Shown here piece by piece: positions 7,132-17,260 of a stretch of 42,303 bases of DNA. Made by a program: the position numbers and the translations under genes. Position 1 is the first letter of the stretch, and every line of letters starts with the position of its first letter. The notes under the pieces were generated by a model. The model searched no databases, had not been told where the DNA came from, and was given only the letters and a program-made list of their open reading frames with translations. Origin of the DNA: Gemmataceae bacterium (lineage in GTDB: Bacteria > Planctomycetota > Planctomycetia > Gemmatales > Gemmataceae); assembly GCA_009691845.1 (NCBI GenBank), contig SIAJ01000047.1, positions 1 to 42,303 on the forward strand, read 5' to 3'.

Positions 7132-8373
7132 TTAAGCCTTCTTCAGGAAGCTCATCTTCTCAAACTTCTCGCCCAACACCATCTTGCTATCGACCTTCAT
7201 CCAGTCTTCGAGCAGCGTGGCATACACGCGGCGGAAATCGGTGTGGTGTTTGAGATCGCCATCGTCGAGGTCGGTCAAACTTGGGTGGCGACCATGTGGG
7301 CCGGACTTCACGCCTGGGCCGACAATGAACATGTTGGATGCGCTGCCGTGATCCGTCCCCTTCGAGCCGTTCTCCGCGACGCGTCGGCCGAACTCGCTGA
7401 AGGTCATCAACAACGTGCGCTGATCGTCCCCCGTGCGTTGCAACCTCTGGAACAAGGCCCCGACTGCCTGGTCGATTTGTTGCAACAGGGTCTGGTGCGA
7501 TTGGGCCTGTCCACTGTGCGTGTCGAATCCGTCGATGGCCACGTAGAAGACCCGGGTGCCGAAACCTTGTTCGATGAGCCGGCCGACGAGATCAAGTTTC
7601 GAGTACAAGCTGCCCGGCCCGAAGCCGAACTGGGCGGCTTGCTTGCCTTGATCTTTCAGGATCGCCTTGAGCTTCTCGACCGAAGTGTAAGTCTGCAAAT
7701 GCCGGCGTTGCACGAACGGCAATAGGTCATCTCCCTTTTCATCCGGGCCGACGGCCGCGACGTCGGCGAGCAACTTCTTGCGTGCAGCTTCCTCCACGCT
7801 GCCGGACATACCGAGCTTGAGTTCGAACGGCTGATCCTGGTTAATCGTGAACACGCCCTGCGACGTGCCTCGGCAAGCCATCGGCAGTTTTTCGCTGCCG
7901 ACGTGCATCACGGGAACGCCGCCCCCCTTGCCCTTGGCGAGATCGGGCACGCTCTTCGCCAACCAGCCGCTGCCAGAAACTTTCGCCGTGACTTCGCCAC
8001 ACTGCCAGCGATCCATGGACTCGAAGTGCGAACGATCCGGGTTCGGATAGCCGACGCCCTGGATGATCGCGAGCTTGCTCTGTTGCAGGAGTTGGCCCAT
8101 CTGCTGCAAGGCAGGATGCAGGCCCAGTTCGTCGTTCACTTTGACGAGCTGATTCGCCTGGAATTTCAGCGTGGGCCGAGCGCGGTTGTAGGCATCGTCG
8201 CGATGTGGAATAACGGTGTTGAGCCCGTCGTTGCCGCCAGTCATCTCGATGATGACGAGAATCGGGTCCTTGCCCGGCTCCGCGGCAAACGCGGTTCGCT
8301 CAACAAAGCCAGGCACCAAAGGCGTGGCTGCAATGAGGGAGGAACGCTTGAGGAATTCGCGACGAGTAAACAT
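7132..8373 (-). CDS. Tat-exported DUF1501 protein (partner of DUF1800)
   Basis: 413 residues from ATG 8371-8373 with a GAGAGTGG-like site upstream. A twin-arginine signal TRREFLKRSS (3-12) is followed by a hydrophobic run to about residue 30. DUF1501 belongs by fold to the alkaline phosphatase/sulfatase-like clan. Motifs: IIEMTGGNDGLNTVIPH, GVGYPNPDRSHFESMDRWQ, GFDTHSGQAQSHQTLL, LMTFSEFGRRVAENGSKGTDHGSAS, and GPGVKSGPHGRHPSL. Its start lies 24 bases after the DUF1800 stop, so the two form an operon. This is the DUF1501 subtype that travels with DUF1800 in many bacteria; the substrate is unknown. Confidence 0.94.
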   Translation of the reverse strand: MFTRREFLKRSSLIAATPLVPGFVERTAFAAEPGKDPILVIIEMTGGNDGLNTVIPHRDDAYNRARPTLKFQANQLVKVNDELGLHPALQQMGQLLQQSKLAIIQGVGYPNPDRSHFESMDRWQCGEVTAKVSGSGWLAKSVPDLAKGKGGGVPVMHVGSEKLPMACRGTSQGVFTINQDQPFELKLGMSGSVEEAARKKLLADVAAVGPDEKGDDLLPFVQRRHLQTYTSVEKLKAILKDQGKQAAQFGFGPGSLYSKLDLVGRLIEQGFGTRVFYVAIDGFDTHSGQAQSHQTLLQQIDQAVGALFQRLQRTGDDQRTLLMTFSEFGRRVAENGSKGTDHGSASNMFIVGPGVKSGPHGRHPSLTDLDDGDLKHHTDFRRVYATLLEDWMKVDSKMVLGEKFEKMSFLKKA

Positions 8374-8397
8374 GGAACCACTCTCAATGGGGTGAAC

Positions 8398-9861
8398 CTA
8401 GTTCAACTGATACTCCGGCAGCGTCAGCAACACGAACACCGCATCCCGGCATCTTTGGGCGAATGCCTCGGTCTCGGGCTTCGCATTTTCGATGTGGGCG
8501 ATGAGTTTGCTACGCACCTCCGGCCGGAAGTCGCCGGGCAGCAGGAGATTAGCGTAATAGTTGACGATCTCGCCTGGGTCCGTGAGTCCTTCACGCAACA
8601 CGTAAGCCAGCGGATTCACGGCCGGGAAGAACGTGTTCAGGTTGAACTTCTTGGCGTGCTCGTTGAGATCGCCCATGCCGTTCACGAGCGAGTGGGCAAA
8701 GTTGTGTCGTGCCAGAACCGTGGCCGTGTTCAGCCAAGCCTTGCCCGCCTCCCAGCCCTTCACGTTCGGCGGGGCATACAGATGCTGGCCCATCAGTTCG
8801 AGTGTGCCCAGGAGCGAATACGGGTTCACTGTAATGCGTCCGGTCGCCCCGACGCCGATCATGCGGACCACGCCGACCGCGTACTCGACCGGCCACTTCA
8901 CCTTCTCGCGATAGGCATAGGCCGAGTAAAAATGCTTCGAGCGCAGAATCATCCGCACGGGCACCGCGATGTCGTAATCGCTCTTGCGGAAAGCGTCGGC
9001 CACCGGAGCGAGAAATGCCTCCGGCGGCGTGGCATTCTCGTTCACTAGGAAATGGTACATCTTTCGCACGATGAACTTGGCACAGGCGGCCTGTTCCAGC
9101 AGAACGCGGAGAACATCCTCTCCACCCAGCTTGCCGGTTTGGCCGAGCACGGACTTCTCGCCGTCATCGTGCTGGCCACTCACGAACGTGAAATTGCCGT
9201 CGGACGTGTGCCAGCCCGTAAACGCCCGTGCCGCATCCTGGATGTCCTTTTCCTTGTAGTTGCCGACGCCGAGCGAGAACAACTCCATCACTTCACGGGC
9301 GAAGTTCTCGTTCGGATGGCTCTTGACGTTCTGGTTCGAATCGAGCCAGATGAGCATGGCCGAGTCCCGGCTCATGTCGCGAAGCATTTGCCGAAAGCTG
9401 CCGAGAGCATGCTTGAAGATCAACTCCCCCTGCATCTCCATGAGGGGGCCATCGTTCACTTTCTTGACGCTGGTGGCAAAGTGGTTGTGCCAGAAGAGGG
9501 ACATCTTCTCGCGCAGCGGCTCGACGCCGTCGATCATCCGCTGAAGCCAGGCCGCCCGCAAGATCGCGGCCTGTCGGCTCGCATCCGGCATCCCCGTCAT
9601 GAGGTTCTTCGGCGCGGGACCTTCGACGGCGGGTATGCGCTTGCGTTCTTCTTTCGGGGCAGCAAAGAGCCTGTTAACCGTGGGATCGAGGCCGCCAAGA
9701 ACGGCTTCTCGCAATTCCGGACGCGTGGCACCAAACCCGGCCCGTCGATACAGGTGGGCCGCCCACTTGGTATTCCACGGATTTTCCTTTGACGGCAGCC
9801 ACGCGGCCCATTCCACGGCAGGGTCGAGCTTTTCGAGTGGGGGGAGACTGGCCTTCGACAC
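8398..9861 (-). CDS. DUF1800 protein
   Basis: 487 residues from a GTG at 9859-9861, preceded at a good distance by GAGGG; a GTG at 9921 is a longer alternative adding 20 residues of unconserved leader. Motifs typical of DUF1800: WAAHLYRRAGFGATRPEL, REKMSLFWHNHFATS, FRQMLRDMSRDSAMLIWLDSNQN, HPNENFAREVMELFSLGVGNY, DAARAFTGW, and PPNVKGWEAGKAWLNTATVLAR. No export signal is visible, unlike its DUF1501 partner, which is common for the family. It is the first gene of the DUF1800-DUF1501 operon. Function is unknown. Confidence 0.92.
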   Translation of the reverse strand: MSKASLPPLEKLDPAVEWAAWLPSKENPWNTKWAAHLYRRAGFGATRPELREAVLGGLDPTVNRLFAAPKEERKRIPAVEGPAPKNLMTGMPDASRQAAILRAAWLQRMIDGVEPLREKMSLFWHNHFATSVKKVNDGPLMEMQGELIFKHALGSFRQMLRDMSRDSAMLIWLDSNQNVKSHPNENFAREVMELFSLGVGNYKEKDIQDAARAFTGWHTSDGNFTFVSGQHDDGEKSVLGQTGKLGGEDVLRVLLEQAACAKFIVRKMYHFLVNENATPPEAFLAPVADAFRKSDYDIAVPVRMILRSKHFYSAYAYREKVKWPVEYAVGVVRMIGVGATGRITVNPYSLLGTLELMGQHLYAPPNVKGWEAGKAWLNTATVLARHNFAHSLVNGMGDLNEHAKKFNLNTFFPAVNPLAYVLREGLTDPGEIVNYYANLLLPGDFRPEVRSKLIAHIENAKPETEAFAQRCRDAVFVLLTLPEYQLN

Positions 9862-9988
9862 ACCAAGGCCCTCGAAGGAACGAACGGATGTTAAGACGAG
9901 CGAAGGGAACGAACACAACACTTATGATGGCCGAACCGGGGGCGATCCACAAGAGGCTGGGCGAAAGTTGTTACGGAAGCCTCTCTTT

Positions 9989-10129
9989 TCACCGCCCATT
10001 CACCTGGGATCGCTCCGGTGTCTTTCTGGGAAGCTTCGCGAAGAGCTTACGGAGCGGCAACCTGAAGTCAGGAAGGACATCACCCACATCGAGGGTTTCT
10101 TGCTCGGTGAGCGTCAGCGGATTCACCAT
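9989..10129 (-). CDS. possible 46-residue protein upstream of DUF1800
   Basis: In the 372-base gap between DUF1800 and the divergent DUF1501 gene, the minus strand carries ATG (10127-10129) to TGA (9989-9991), reading MVNPLTLTEQETLDVGDV and on through LPLRKLFAKLPRKTPERS. The first half is acidic and the second strongly basic. It has an in-frame stop a few codons upstream and no clear ribosome site. It points the same way as DUF1800 and would be first in that operon. Its composition looks coding, but I recognise no family. The rest of the gap shows nothing. Confidence 0.35.
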   Translation of the reverse strand: MVNPLTLTEQETLDVGDVLPDFRLPLRKLFAKLPRKTPERSQVNGR

Positions 10130-10233
10130 CCAGACGAATCAACGCGTACTATTCCCCGCATAGCGTTCGCGTGATATGCTTCCTACCACATTGACGATCC
10201 TGCCTGCCCCCTCCGCCTTCTCGGATTTGGCCA

Positions 10234-11580
10234 ATGCTCACACTTTGGGGTTCCTCACAACGATTCTGCGATCGCGTAAACCGGCGTGACTTTCTCCAGG
10301 TCGGCGCGATGGGACTGGGCGGCCTTACCCTGGCCGATGTGCTGCGTCTGCGTGCGCAATCCCCCGAGGGTCCGAAGCCACGTGCGGTCATCATGGTCTA
10401 CCTGGCCGGCGGACCTTCGCACATAGAAATGTACGATATGAAGCCGGACGCACCGGCCGACTATCGCGGCGAATTCCGTCCCATCCGGACCAACGTCCCC
10501 GGCTTCGATATTTGCGAACACATGCCGCTTCAGGCCAAGATCGCGGACAAGCTGGCCGTGGTTCGCAGCCTGCAATTCGTCGAGCCGATGCAGCACGAAC
10601 TCGAAGAAGTCTTCAGCGGCTTCCCGAAGTCCGCCAAACGGCCCTCCTTCGGGGCAGTGGTCAGCAAGTTCCGTGGCCACGACAGCAAGCTGCCCAGCTA
10701 CGTGAGCCTGGACTACGGCGAACGCACGACCTCCTACGAGAGCCCGCAATATCTGGGTGCCTCCCACGCTCCCCTGCAAATCTCGGGCACGTCGGGCGTG
10801 CGGAACATGAGCCTGCCTTACAACATTCCGCGAACCCGCTTCGACGATCGCCGCGGCCTGCTGAACTCGTTCGATTCGTTCCATCGCGACGTCGATCGGC
10901 AGCGCGAAAGCCAGAACATGGACGCGTTCTCGGCCAAGGCGATGGACATCATCACTTCGCCCCGAGCCCGCGAGGCCTTCGACCTGAGCCGCGAATCGGA
11001 CAAAACACTCGCCCGTTATGGCCACAAGAGCGACAAGTACATCTACGTCGGCAAGACCCCGGATACGCCTTGGGACGGGCACAAGTTCCTTCTCGCCCGT
11101 CGCCTGGTCGAAGCCGGCGTGCCGGTCGTGACACTGCGGGCCGGCGGCTGGGACCATCACGGCAACGTCGTCTCCGGTGCGGGGGGCACAATCTTCATCA
11201 GCCTGAAGTCGGCCCTGCCATTATTGAATCGCTCGATTCACGCCCTGGTCACCGATCTACACGATCGCGGCCTGGACAAGGAAGTGCTGGTCCTGGTCTG
11301 GGGCGAGTTTGGCCGCACGCCGAAGATCGAGCAGAACGGCCGCGACCACTGGCCCGACGCCAGCTTCGCCCTGTTCGCCGGTGCCGTGAAAACCGGCCAG
11401 GTCATCGGTGAGACAGATAGCCGAGGCGCACGCCCGAAGAGCCGGCCCCTCGGCCCACAAAACGTCCTCGGCACGGTCTATCACGCACTGGGCATCGACT
11501 GGAAACAAAAGCTCAACGACTTCTCGGGCCGGCCCACGCAGCTACTCGATGATGGGGAGCCGATCGAGGAGTTGGTGTGA
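10234..11580 (+). CDS. Tat-exported DUF1501 protein (planctomycete type)
   Basis: 448 residues from ATG 10234; the opening MLTLWGSSQRFCDRVNRRDF is characteristic of this subgroup. Twin Arg17-Arg18 starts a Tat signal ending near LRAQ. Core motifs: AVIMVYLAGGPSHIEMYDMKP, EFRPIRTNVPGFDICEHMP, VVTLRAGGWDHHGNV, LVLVWGEFGRTPKIEQNGRDHWPDA, and GETDSRGARP, where His, Asp and Glu residues are placed as in phosphatase-clan enzymes. It precedes the DUF1549/1553 gene at 11763 and is probably exported with it. Enzymatic role is unknown. Confidence 0.94.
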   Translation: MLTLWGSSQRFCDRVNRRDFLQVGAMGLGGLTLADVLRLRAQSPEGPKPRAVIMVYLAGGPSHIEMYDMKPDAPADYRGEFRPIRTNVPGFDICEHMPLQAKIADKLAVVRSLQFVEPMQHELEEVFSGFPKSAKRPSFGAVVSKFRGHDSKLPSYVSLDYGERTTSYESPQYLGASHAPLQISGTSGVRNMSLPYNIPRTRFDDRRGLLNSFDSFHRDVDRQRESQNMDAFSAKAMDIITSPRAREAFDLSRESDKTLARYGHKSDKYIYVGKTPDTPWDGHKFLLARRLVEAGVPVVTLRAGGWDHHGNVVSGAGGTIFISLKSALPLLNRSIHALVTDLHDRGLDKEVLVLVWGEFGRTPKIEQNGRDHWPDASFALFAGAVKTGQVIGETDSRGARPKSRPLGPQNVLGTVYHALGIDWKQKLNDFSGRPTQLLDDGEPIEELV

Positions 11581-11678
11581 AATCAAATCGGGGCGACGCA
11601 CGCTTTGAATTCTCCGCTCTGGCTATCGCCCGCAGATGCCAACAGAGAAAGCAATCAGACCGGACCTCTCTGATCGCT

Positions 11679-11701
11679 CCTCTCCCCGAAACGGGTAGAG
11701 G
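11679..11701. repeat. short hairpin repeat, copy 2
   Basis: CCTCTCCCCG (11679-11688) pairs with CGGGTAGAGG (11692-11701), nine of ten bases, around AAA. It shares the 15-base core with the inverted copy at 1018-1040. It lies between the DUF1501 and DUF1549/1553 genes and could act as a weak terminator. Confidence 0.55.
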
Positions 11702-11762
11702 GGAGTAAATGCTGTTTCAGCCGGTATACTGCATACATCCTACCGCCAGCACCACTCTCTCT

Positions 11763-14171
<2,409 letters not shown>

Positions 14172-14173
14172 CC

Positions 14174-14377
14174 ATGAAAAGCCCGTTTCCGGGGATGGCC
14201 CCGTATTTTGAATGACATGGGCGGTAACCCAAGCGATAGGATCCAGAGCCAAACCCGAATTGGAGGAAGCCAGGCCAATCACGCTTCCTGCCACGAATCG
14301 AGCCGTTGGCAGAAGATGAGTTTGAGTCCGTAAAGGAGTTGATTCGTTCACGAAAGCACAATGACATGGTGAAGTAG
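14174..14377 (+). pseudogene. relic of a DUF4058 gene plus a short unassigned tail
   Basis: An ATG at 14174 opens MKSPFPGMAPYFE and meets TGA at 14213. That opening is the hallmark N-terminus of DUF4058 proteins, normally 240-280 residues. After the stop, the +1 frame from 14215 continues as TWAVTQAIGSRAKPELEEAR before a stop near 14315. A different frame then reads SRFLPRIEPLAEDEFESVKE to RKHNDMVK and TAG 14375-14377. The N-terminal match is clear; the later pieces could be the same gene after deletions or remains of another. No intact frame fills the 296-base gap between the neighbouring genes. Confidence 0.6.
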
Positions 14378-14467
14378 CCATGGCAACCATTCGCCGACTA
14401 CCGTTCCGTATCGATTAAATATCGCTCGCGGAAGAACTCGCTGACGTTGATGAGGAACCCTTCCGAG

Positions 14468-15922
14468 ATGAACCCTCTCCACCAAGCCCGCCTCTTGCAC
14501 TCGCGGCGCCAGTTCCTTGGCTCCGCGAGTTATGGCCTCGGCACGGCCGCACTTGCCGGCTTGTTCGGCAACGAGGCAATTGCGCAATCCCCGAAGCCGG
14601 TTGGCGGAATTCCGGGCCTACCGCACTTCGCTGCCAAGGCCAAGCGCGTCGTCTACCTCATGCAGGGCGGGGCACCTTCGCATATCGATCTCTTCGATCA
14701 CAAGCCGGAACTCTACAAGCGGCGTGGCGAGGAACTGCCAGCCTCGGTTCAGATGGGGCAACGCCTCACCACCATGACGGCGGGGCAGAAGAATCGGCCG
14801 CTGTTGCCGGGCATCACTGGTTGGAAAGAGTACGGCAAGTCGGGCATCAAGTTGTGCGATTTTTTGCCCCACACCGGCTCGATTGCGGACGAGGCGGTCT
14901 TCATCAAGTCGATGTACACCGAAGCAATCAACCATGCCCCTGCCGCCACCTTCCTGCTGACGGGTGCGGAAATTCCCGGTCGGCCCACGCTCGGGGCCTG
15001 GCTTTCCTACGGGCTTGGCTCGTTGAACGAGAACCTGCCCACGTTCGTCGTGATGACTTCGCGCGACAAGGAAGCATCCTGCGGCCAACTCTTTTACGAC
15101 TACTACTGGGGCTCCGGATTCCTCGAATCGAAACATCAAGGCGTGAAGTTGCGGAGTGAAGGCGATCCCGTCCTGTATCTCTCGAACCCGGCCGGGGTCA
15201 GCCGCGAAATGCGTCGTGGCCTGCTCGACGATCTCGCCAAGCTGAATCAGATGAAGCTCGACGAGGCCGGCGATCCGGAAATTGCCACGCGCATCAGCCA
15301 GTACGAGATGGCCTACCGCATGCAGATGAGCGTGCCCGAGGCGACCGATCTCTCCAAGGAACCGAAGAGCGTTCTCGATCTGTATGGCCCGGACGTGACT
15401 CGACCCGGATCGTTCGCACGCAACTGCCTGCTCGCCCGGCGATTTCTGGAGAAAGGCGTCCGCTACGTGCAACTCTTCCACGCCGGTTGGGATCAGCACC
15501 AGAACTTGCCGACGCAACTGAAGGTGCAATGCCAGGACACGGACCAGCCGTCGGCCGCGCTGGTGAAGGATCTGAAACGGCTTGGCTTGCTGGAAGACAC
15601 GCTCGTCATCTGGGGCGGGGAATTCAGCCGGACGGTGTTCGTGCAAGGCGATGCGAAAGCGAAGACCTATGGCCGCGATCATCACCCGCGTTGCTTCAGT
15701 ATCTGGATGGCGGGTGGAGGCGTGAAGGCCGGCTCGTCCTACGGCGAGACCGACGACTTCGGCTACAACGTGGCCAAGGACGGCGTTCACGTTCACGATC
15801 TGCAGGCAACGATTCTGCACCAACTCGGCATCGATCACACAAAGTTGACCTTCAAGTTCCAGGGCCGACACTATCGGCTAACCGATGTGCATGGGCGCGT
15901 CGTGAAGGGACTTTTGGCTTAG
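14468..15922 (+). CDS. Tat-exported DUF1501 protein (planctomycete type, second copy)
   Basis: 484 residues from ATG 14468; upstream TTG 14447 and ATG 14450 are less likely, since GAGGA sits about 10 bases before 14468. The Tat signal has HSRRQFLGSAS (11-21). Motifs: RVVYLMQGGAPSHIDLFDHKP, SMYTEAINHAPAATFLLTG, PTLGAWLSYGLGS, GVRYVQLFHAGWDQHQNLP, LVIWGGEFSRTVFVQGD, GRDHHPRCFSIWMAGGGVK, and a C-terminal LQATILHQLGIDHTKLTFKF shared by the family. It is a different subtype from the 10234 copy. It closes the DUF1501-DUF1549/1553-DUF1501 run; the DUF4058 relic now separates it from its probable partner. Confidence 0.94.
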   Translation: MNPLHQARLLHSRRQFLGSASYGLGTAALAGLFGNEAIAQSPKPVGGIPGLPHFAAKAKRVVYLMQGGAPSHIDLFDHKPELYKRRGEELPASVQMGQRLTTMTAGQKNRPLLPGITGWKEYGKSGIKLCDFLPHTGSIADEAVFIKSMYTEAINHAPAATFLLTGAEIPGRPTLGAWLSYGLGSLNENLPTFVVMTSRDKEASCGQLFYDYYWGSGFLESKHQGVKLRSEGDPVLYLSNPAGVSREMRRGLLDDLAKLNQMKLDEAGDPEIATRISQYEMAYRMQMSVPEATDLSKEPKSVLDLYGPDVTRPGSFARNCLLARRFLEKGVRYVQLFHAGWDQHQNLPTQLKVQCQDTDQPSAALVKDLKRLGLLEDTLVIWGGEFSRTVFVQGDAKAKTYGRDHHPRCFSIWMAGGGVKAGSSYGETDDFGYNVAKDGVHVHDLQATILHQLGIDHTKLTFKFQGRHYRLTDVHGRVVKGLLA

Positions 15923-15930
15923 GGAATCGC

Positions 15931-16767
15931 ATGAATCACACGTATGAATCGCCGGTTTCACGCTTGCTGTGGATCGGCCAACCGGAACGCCGTTGGCGAA
16001 GTTATCGCGGCATGGGCCTGACTGAAGCCGATGTTCCCGAGTTGTTCCGCCTGCTGCGCGATCGATCCGCCGAGGAATGGAATCCTCCCGAATCCTGGGC
16101 TCCGGTCCATGCTTGGCGGGCGCTTGCCGAGTTTCAGATCCCAGAATTGATTCCCGAAATTTTGAACCTGATCGATGAAGGCGATGGCCTTGAGATTGAC
16201 GACGTGCTTCTGGAAGACATGTTCGAGATCGCAACGCGCGTTGGCCCAGCAGGGATGCCTTTTTTCAAGGCCCATGCGAAGGACACTTCGAAGGACGCGC
16301 TCAATCGCAGGACCGCTTGCACGGGGGCAGCCGCAATCGCGAGACGCCATCCGGAGACGCGGGCGGCAGTAATCGCCCTCCTGGAATCGATCCTGAAAAA
16401 GGCGGAGGATAACTTCGTGCTCCTGAACACGGGAGCAATGACGGAGTTGGTGAATTTGGGCTCACGGGAATCGATTGACCTCATTCGGAGAGTCATGAAT
16501 GCTCGGCTCGCTGACGAAGGATTCCGAGGGCCAATCGAACGAATCGAATTCGATCTCGGCTTCCGCGATCAGCCGCCTCAGAGAGTCGAACCCGACTTGT
16601 TGCTCGATGATGCGGATAGTCCCGAGGACATCGAGGCGATGAGGAGTATGGCCGAAGCACTGGCTGCTCAGGCAAAAGCAGAAGGGCCGGGCTCAAGTTC
16701 CAAAGCCCGGGCCGACCGCCGCCCCAAGGTCGCCAAGGCGACGAAGAAGCGCGGGCAGGGGAAGTAG
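15931..16767 (+). CDS. HEAT-like repeat protein (DUF1186-like)
   Basis: 278 residues from ATG 15931, 8 bases after the DUF1501 stop, with AGGGAA as ribosome site. The same frame is open far upstream, but that part only overlaps DUF1501 in another frame. Helical pairs such as APVHAWRALAEFQIPELIPEIL, VLLEDMFEIATRVGPAGMPF and RRTACTGAAAIARRHPETRA suggest two-helix HEAT or PBS-lyase-like repeats (about 45-185), as in DUF1186 proteins. The tail (about 205-278) is acidic then Lys/Ala-rich and probably unstructured. No signal peptide. Likely a scaffold; partner unknown. It may be cotranscribed with DUF1501. Confidence 0.82.
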   Translation: MNHTYESPVSRLLWIGQPERRWRSYRGMGLTEADVPELFRLLRDRSAEEWNPPESWAPVHAWRALAEFQIPELIPEILNLIDEGDGLEIDDVLLEDMFEIATRVGPAGMPFFKAHAKDTSKDALNRRTACTGAAAIARRHPETRAAVIALLESILKKAEDNFVLLNTGAMTELVNLGSRESIDLIRRVMNARLADEGFRGPIERIEFDLGFRDQPPQRVEPDLLLDDADSPEDIEAMRSMAEALAAQAKAEGPGSSSKARADRRPKVAKATKKRGQGK

Positions 16768-16818
16768 TTTGTCATTTGCGGAGAGGTCTGAGGATCAGGT
16801 AAGATCGAGAGGCGCAAA

Positions 16819-17053
16819 GTGAATGTCGTGAAAGCCGAAAGAAATTTCACAAGACTCGTGAACAAGGTCTACTCGGAGGGCATCAGCGTCGATTTGGAGC
16901 GTGACGACATTGTGATCGCGCGACTGACGCCAGCCAAACCGAAGCGACCTTACTGTCGGTCAACTGAACGCGTTCTTGATCAGCCTCCCTTCCCTGGGGG
17001 GGGATGCAGAGGACTTCTGCAAGGACGTGCGTTCGATTCGCACCGGATTTTGA
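16819..17053 (+). pseudogene. frameshifted Phd/YefM-type antitoxin, no toxin beside it
   Basis: From GTG 16819 (GAGAGG at 16807-16812) the frame reads NVVKAERNFTRLVNKVYSEG and then LERDDIVIARLTPAKPKR, the N-terminal DNA-binding half of a Phd/YefM antitoxin. At about 16948 the good reading moves by one base: from 16949 the +1 frame reads LTVGQLNAFLISLPSLGG and EDFCKDVRSIRTGF to TGA 17051-17053, the expected toxin-binding half. A one-base insertion or two-base deletion in AAGCGACCTT explains it. The G8 run near 16996 lies downstream and is not the cause. No PIN or RelE toxin follows; the next frame is on the other strand. If the shift is a sequencing error, the antitoxin is intact but still orphan. 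Confidence 0.72.
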
Positions 17054-17062
17054 CGGTAAATT

Positions 17063-17170
17063 TCAAGCAGACTCTCGCATCTTGTGCTTCCCCAGCCAGG
17101 CCTCGTACCGCTTGATTTCTTTCAAGTACTCACGAATCATCATCCTGTAAGACTTTCGCACGCTGGCCAT
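17063..17170 (-). CDS. possible 35-residue basic small protein
   Basis: ATG 17168-17170 to TGA 17063-17065, reading MASVRKSYRMMIREYLKEIK and ending RYEAWLGKHKMRESA. It is strongly basic and predicted helical. The frame stays open upstream to 17755, but that stretch is antisense to the nitrilase gene and looks non-coding. It fills the gap between the broken antitoxin and the 17261 gene. I recognise no family; it could be a real micro-protein or the tail of a lost gene. Confidence 0.35.
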   Translation of the reverse strand: MASVRKSYRMMIREYLKEIKRYEAWLGKHKMRESA

Positions 17171-17260
17171 GTGATCGGGGGGCAGGCAGACGTCTCTGAC
17201 AAAGCCAGAACCAATCCGCGAACTATTATGACTTGGTGACCATTTCAGGGAGAAACACAA

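Noticed and set aside
15487..15930. Upstream extension of the HEAT-like gene
   Set aside because: It only overlaps DUF1501 in another frame; the ATG at 15931 has a good ribosome site and starts the conserved part.
16994..17003. G8 homopolymer as cause of the antitoxin frameshift
   Set aside because: The frame change already lies near 16948, upstream of the run, and the frame is consistent through it.
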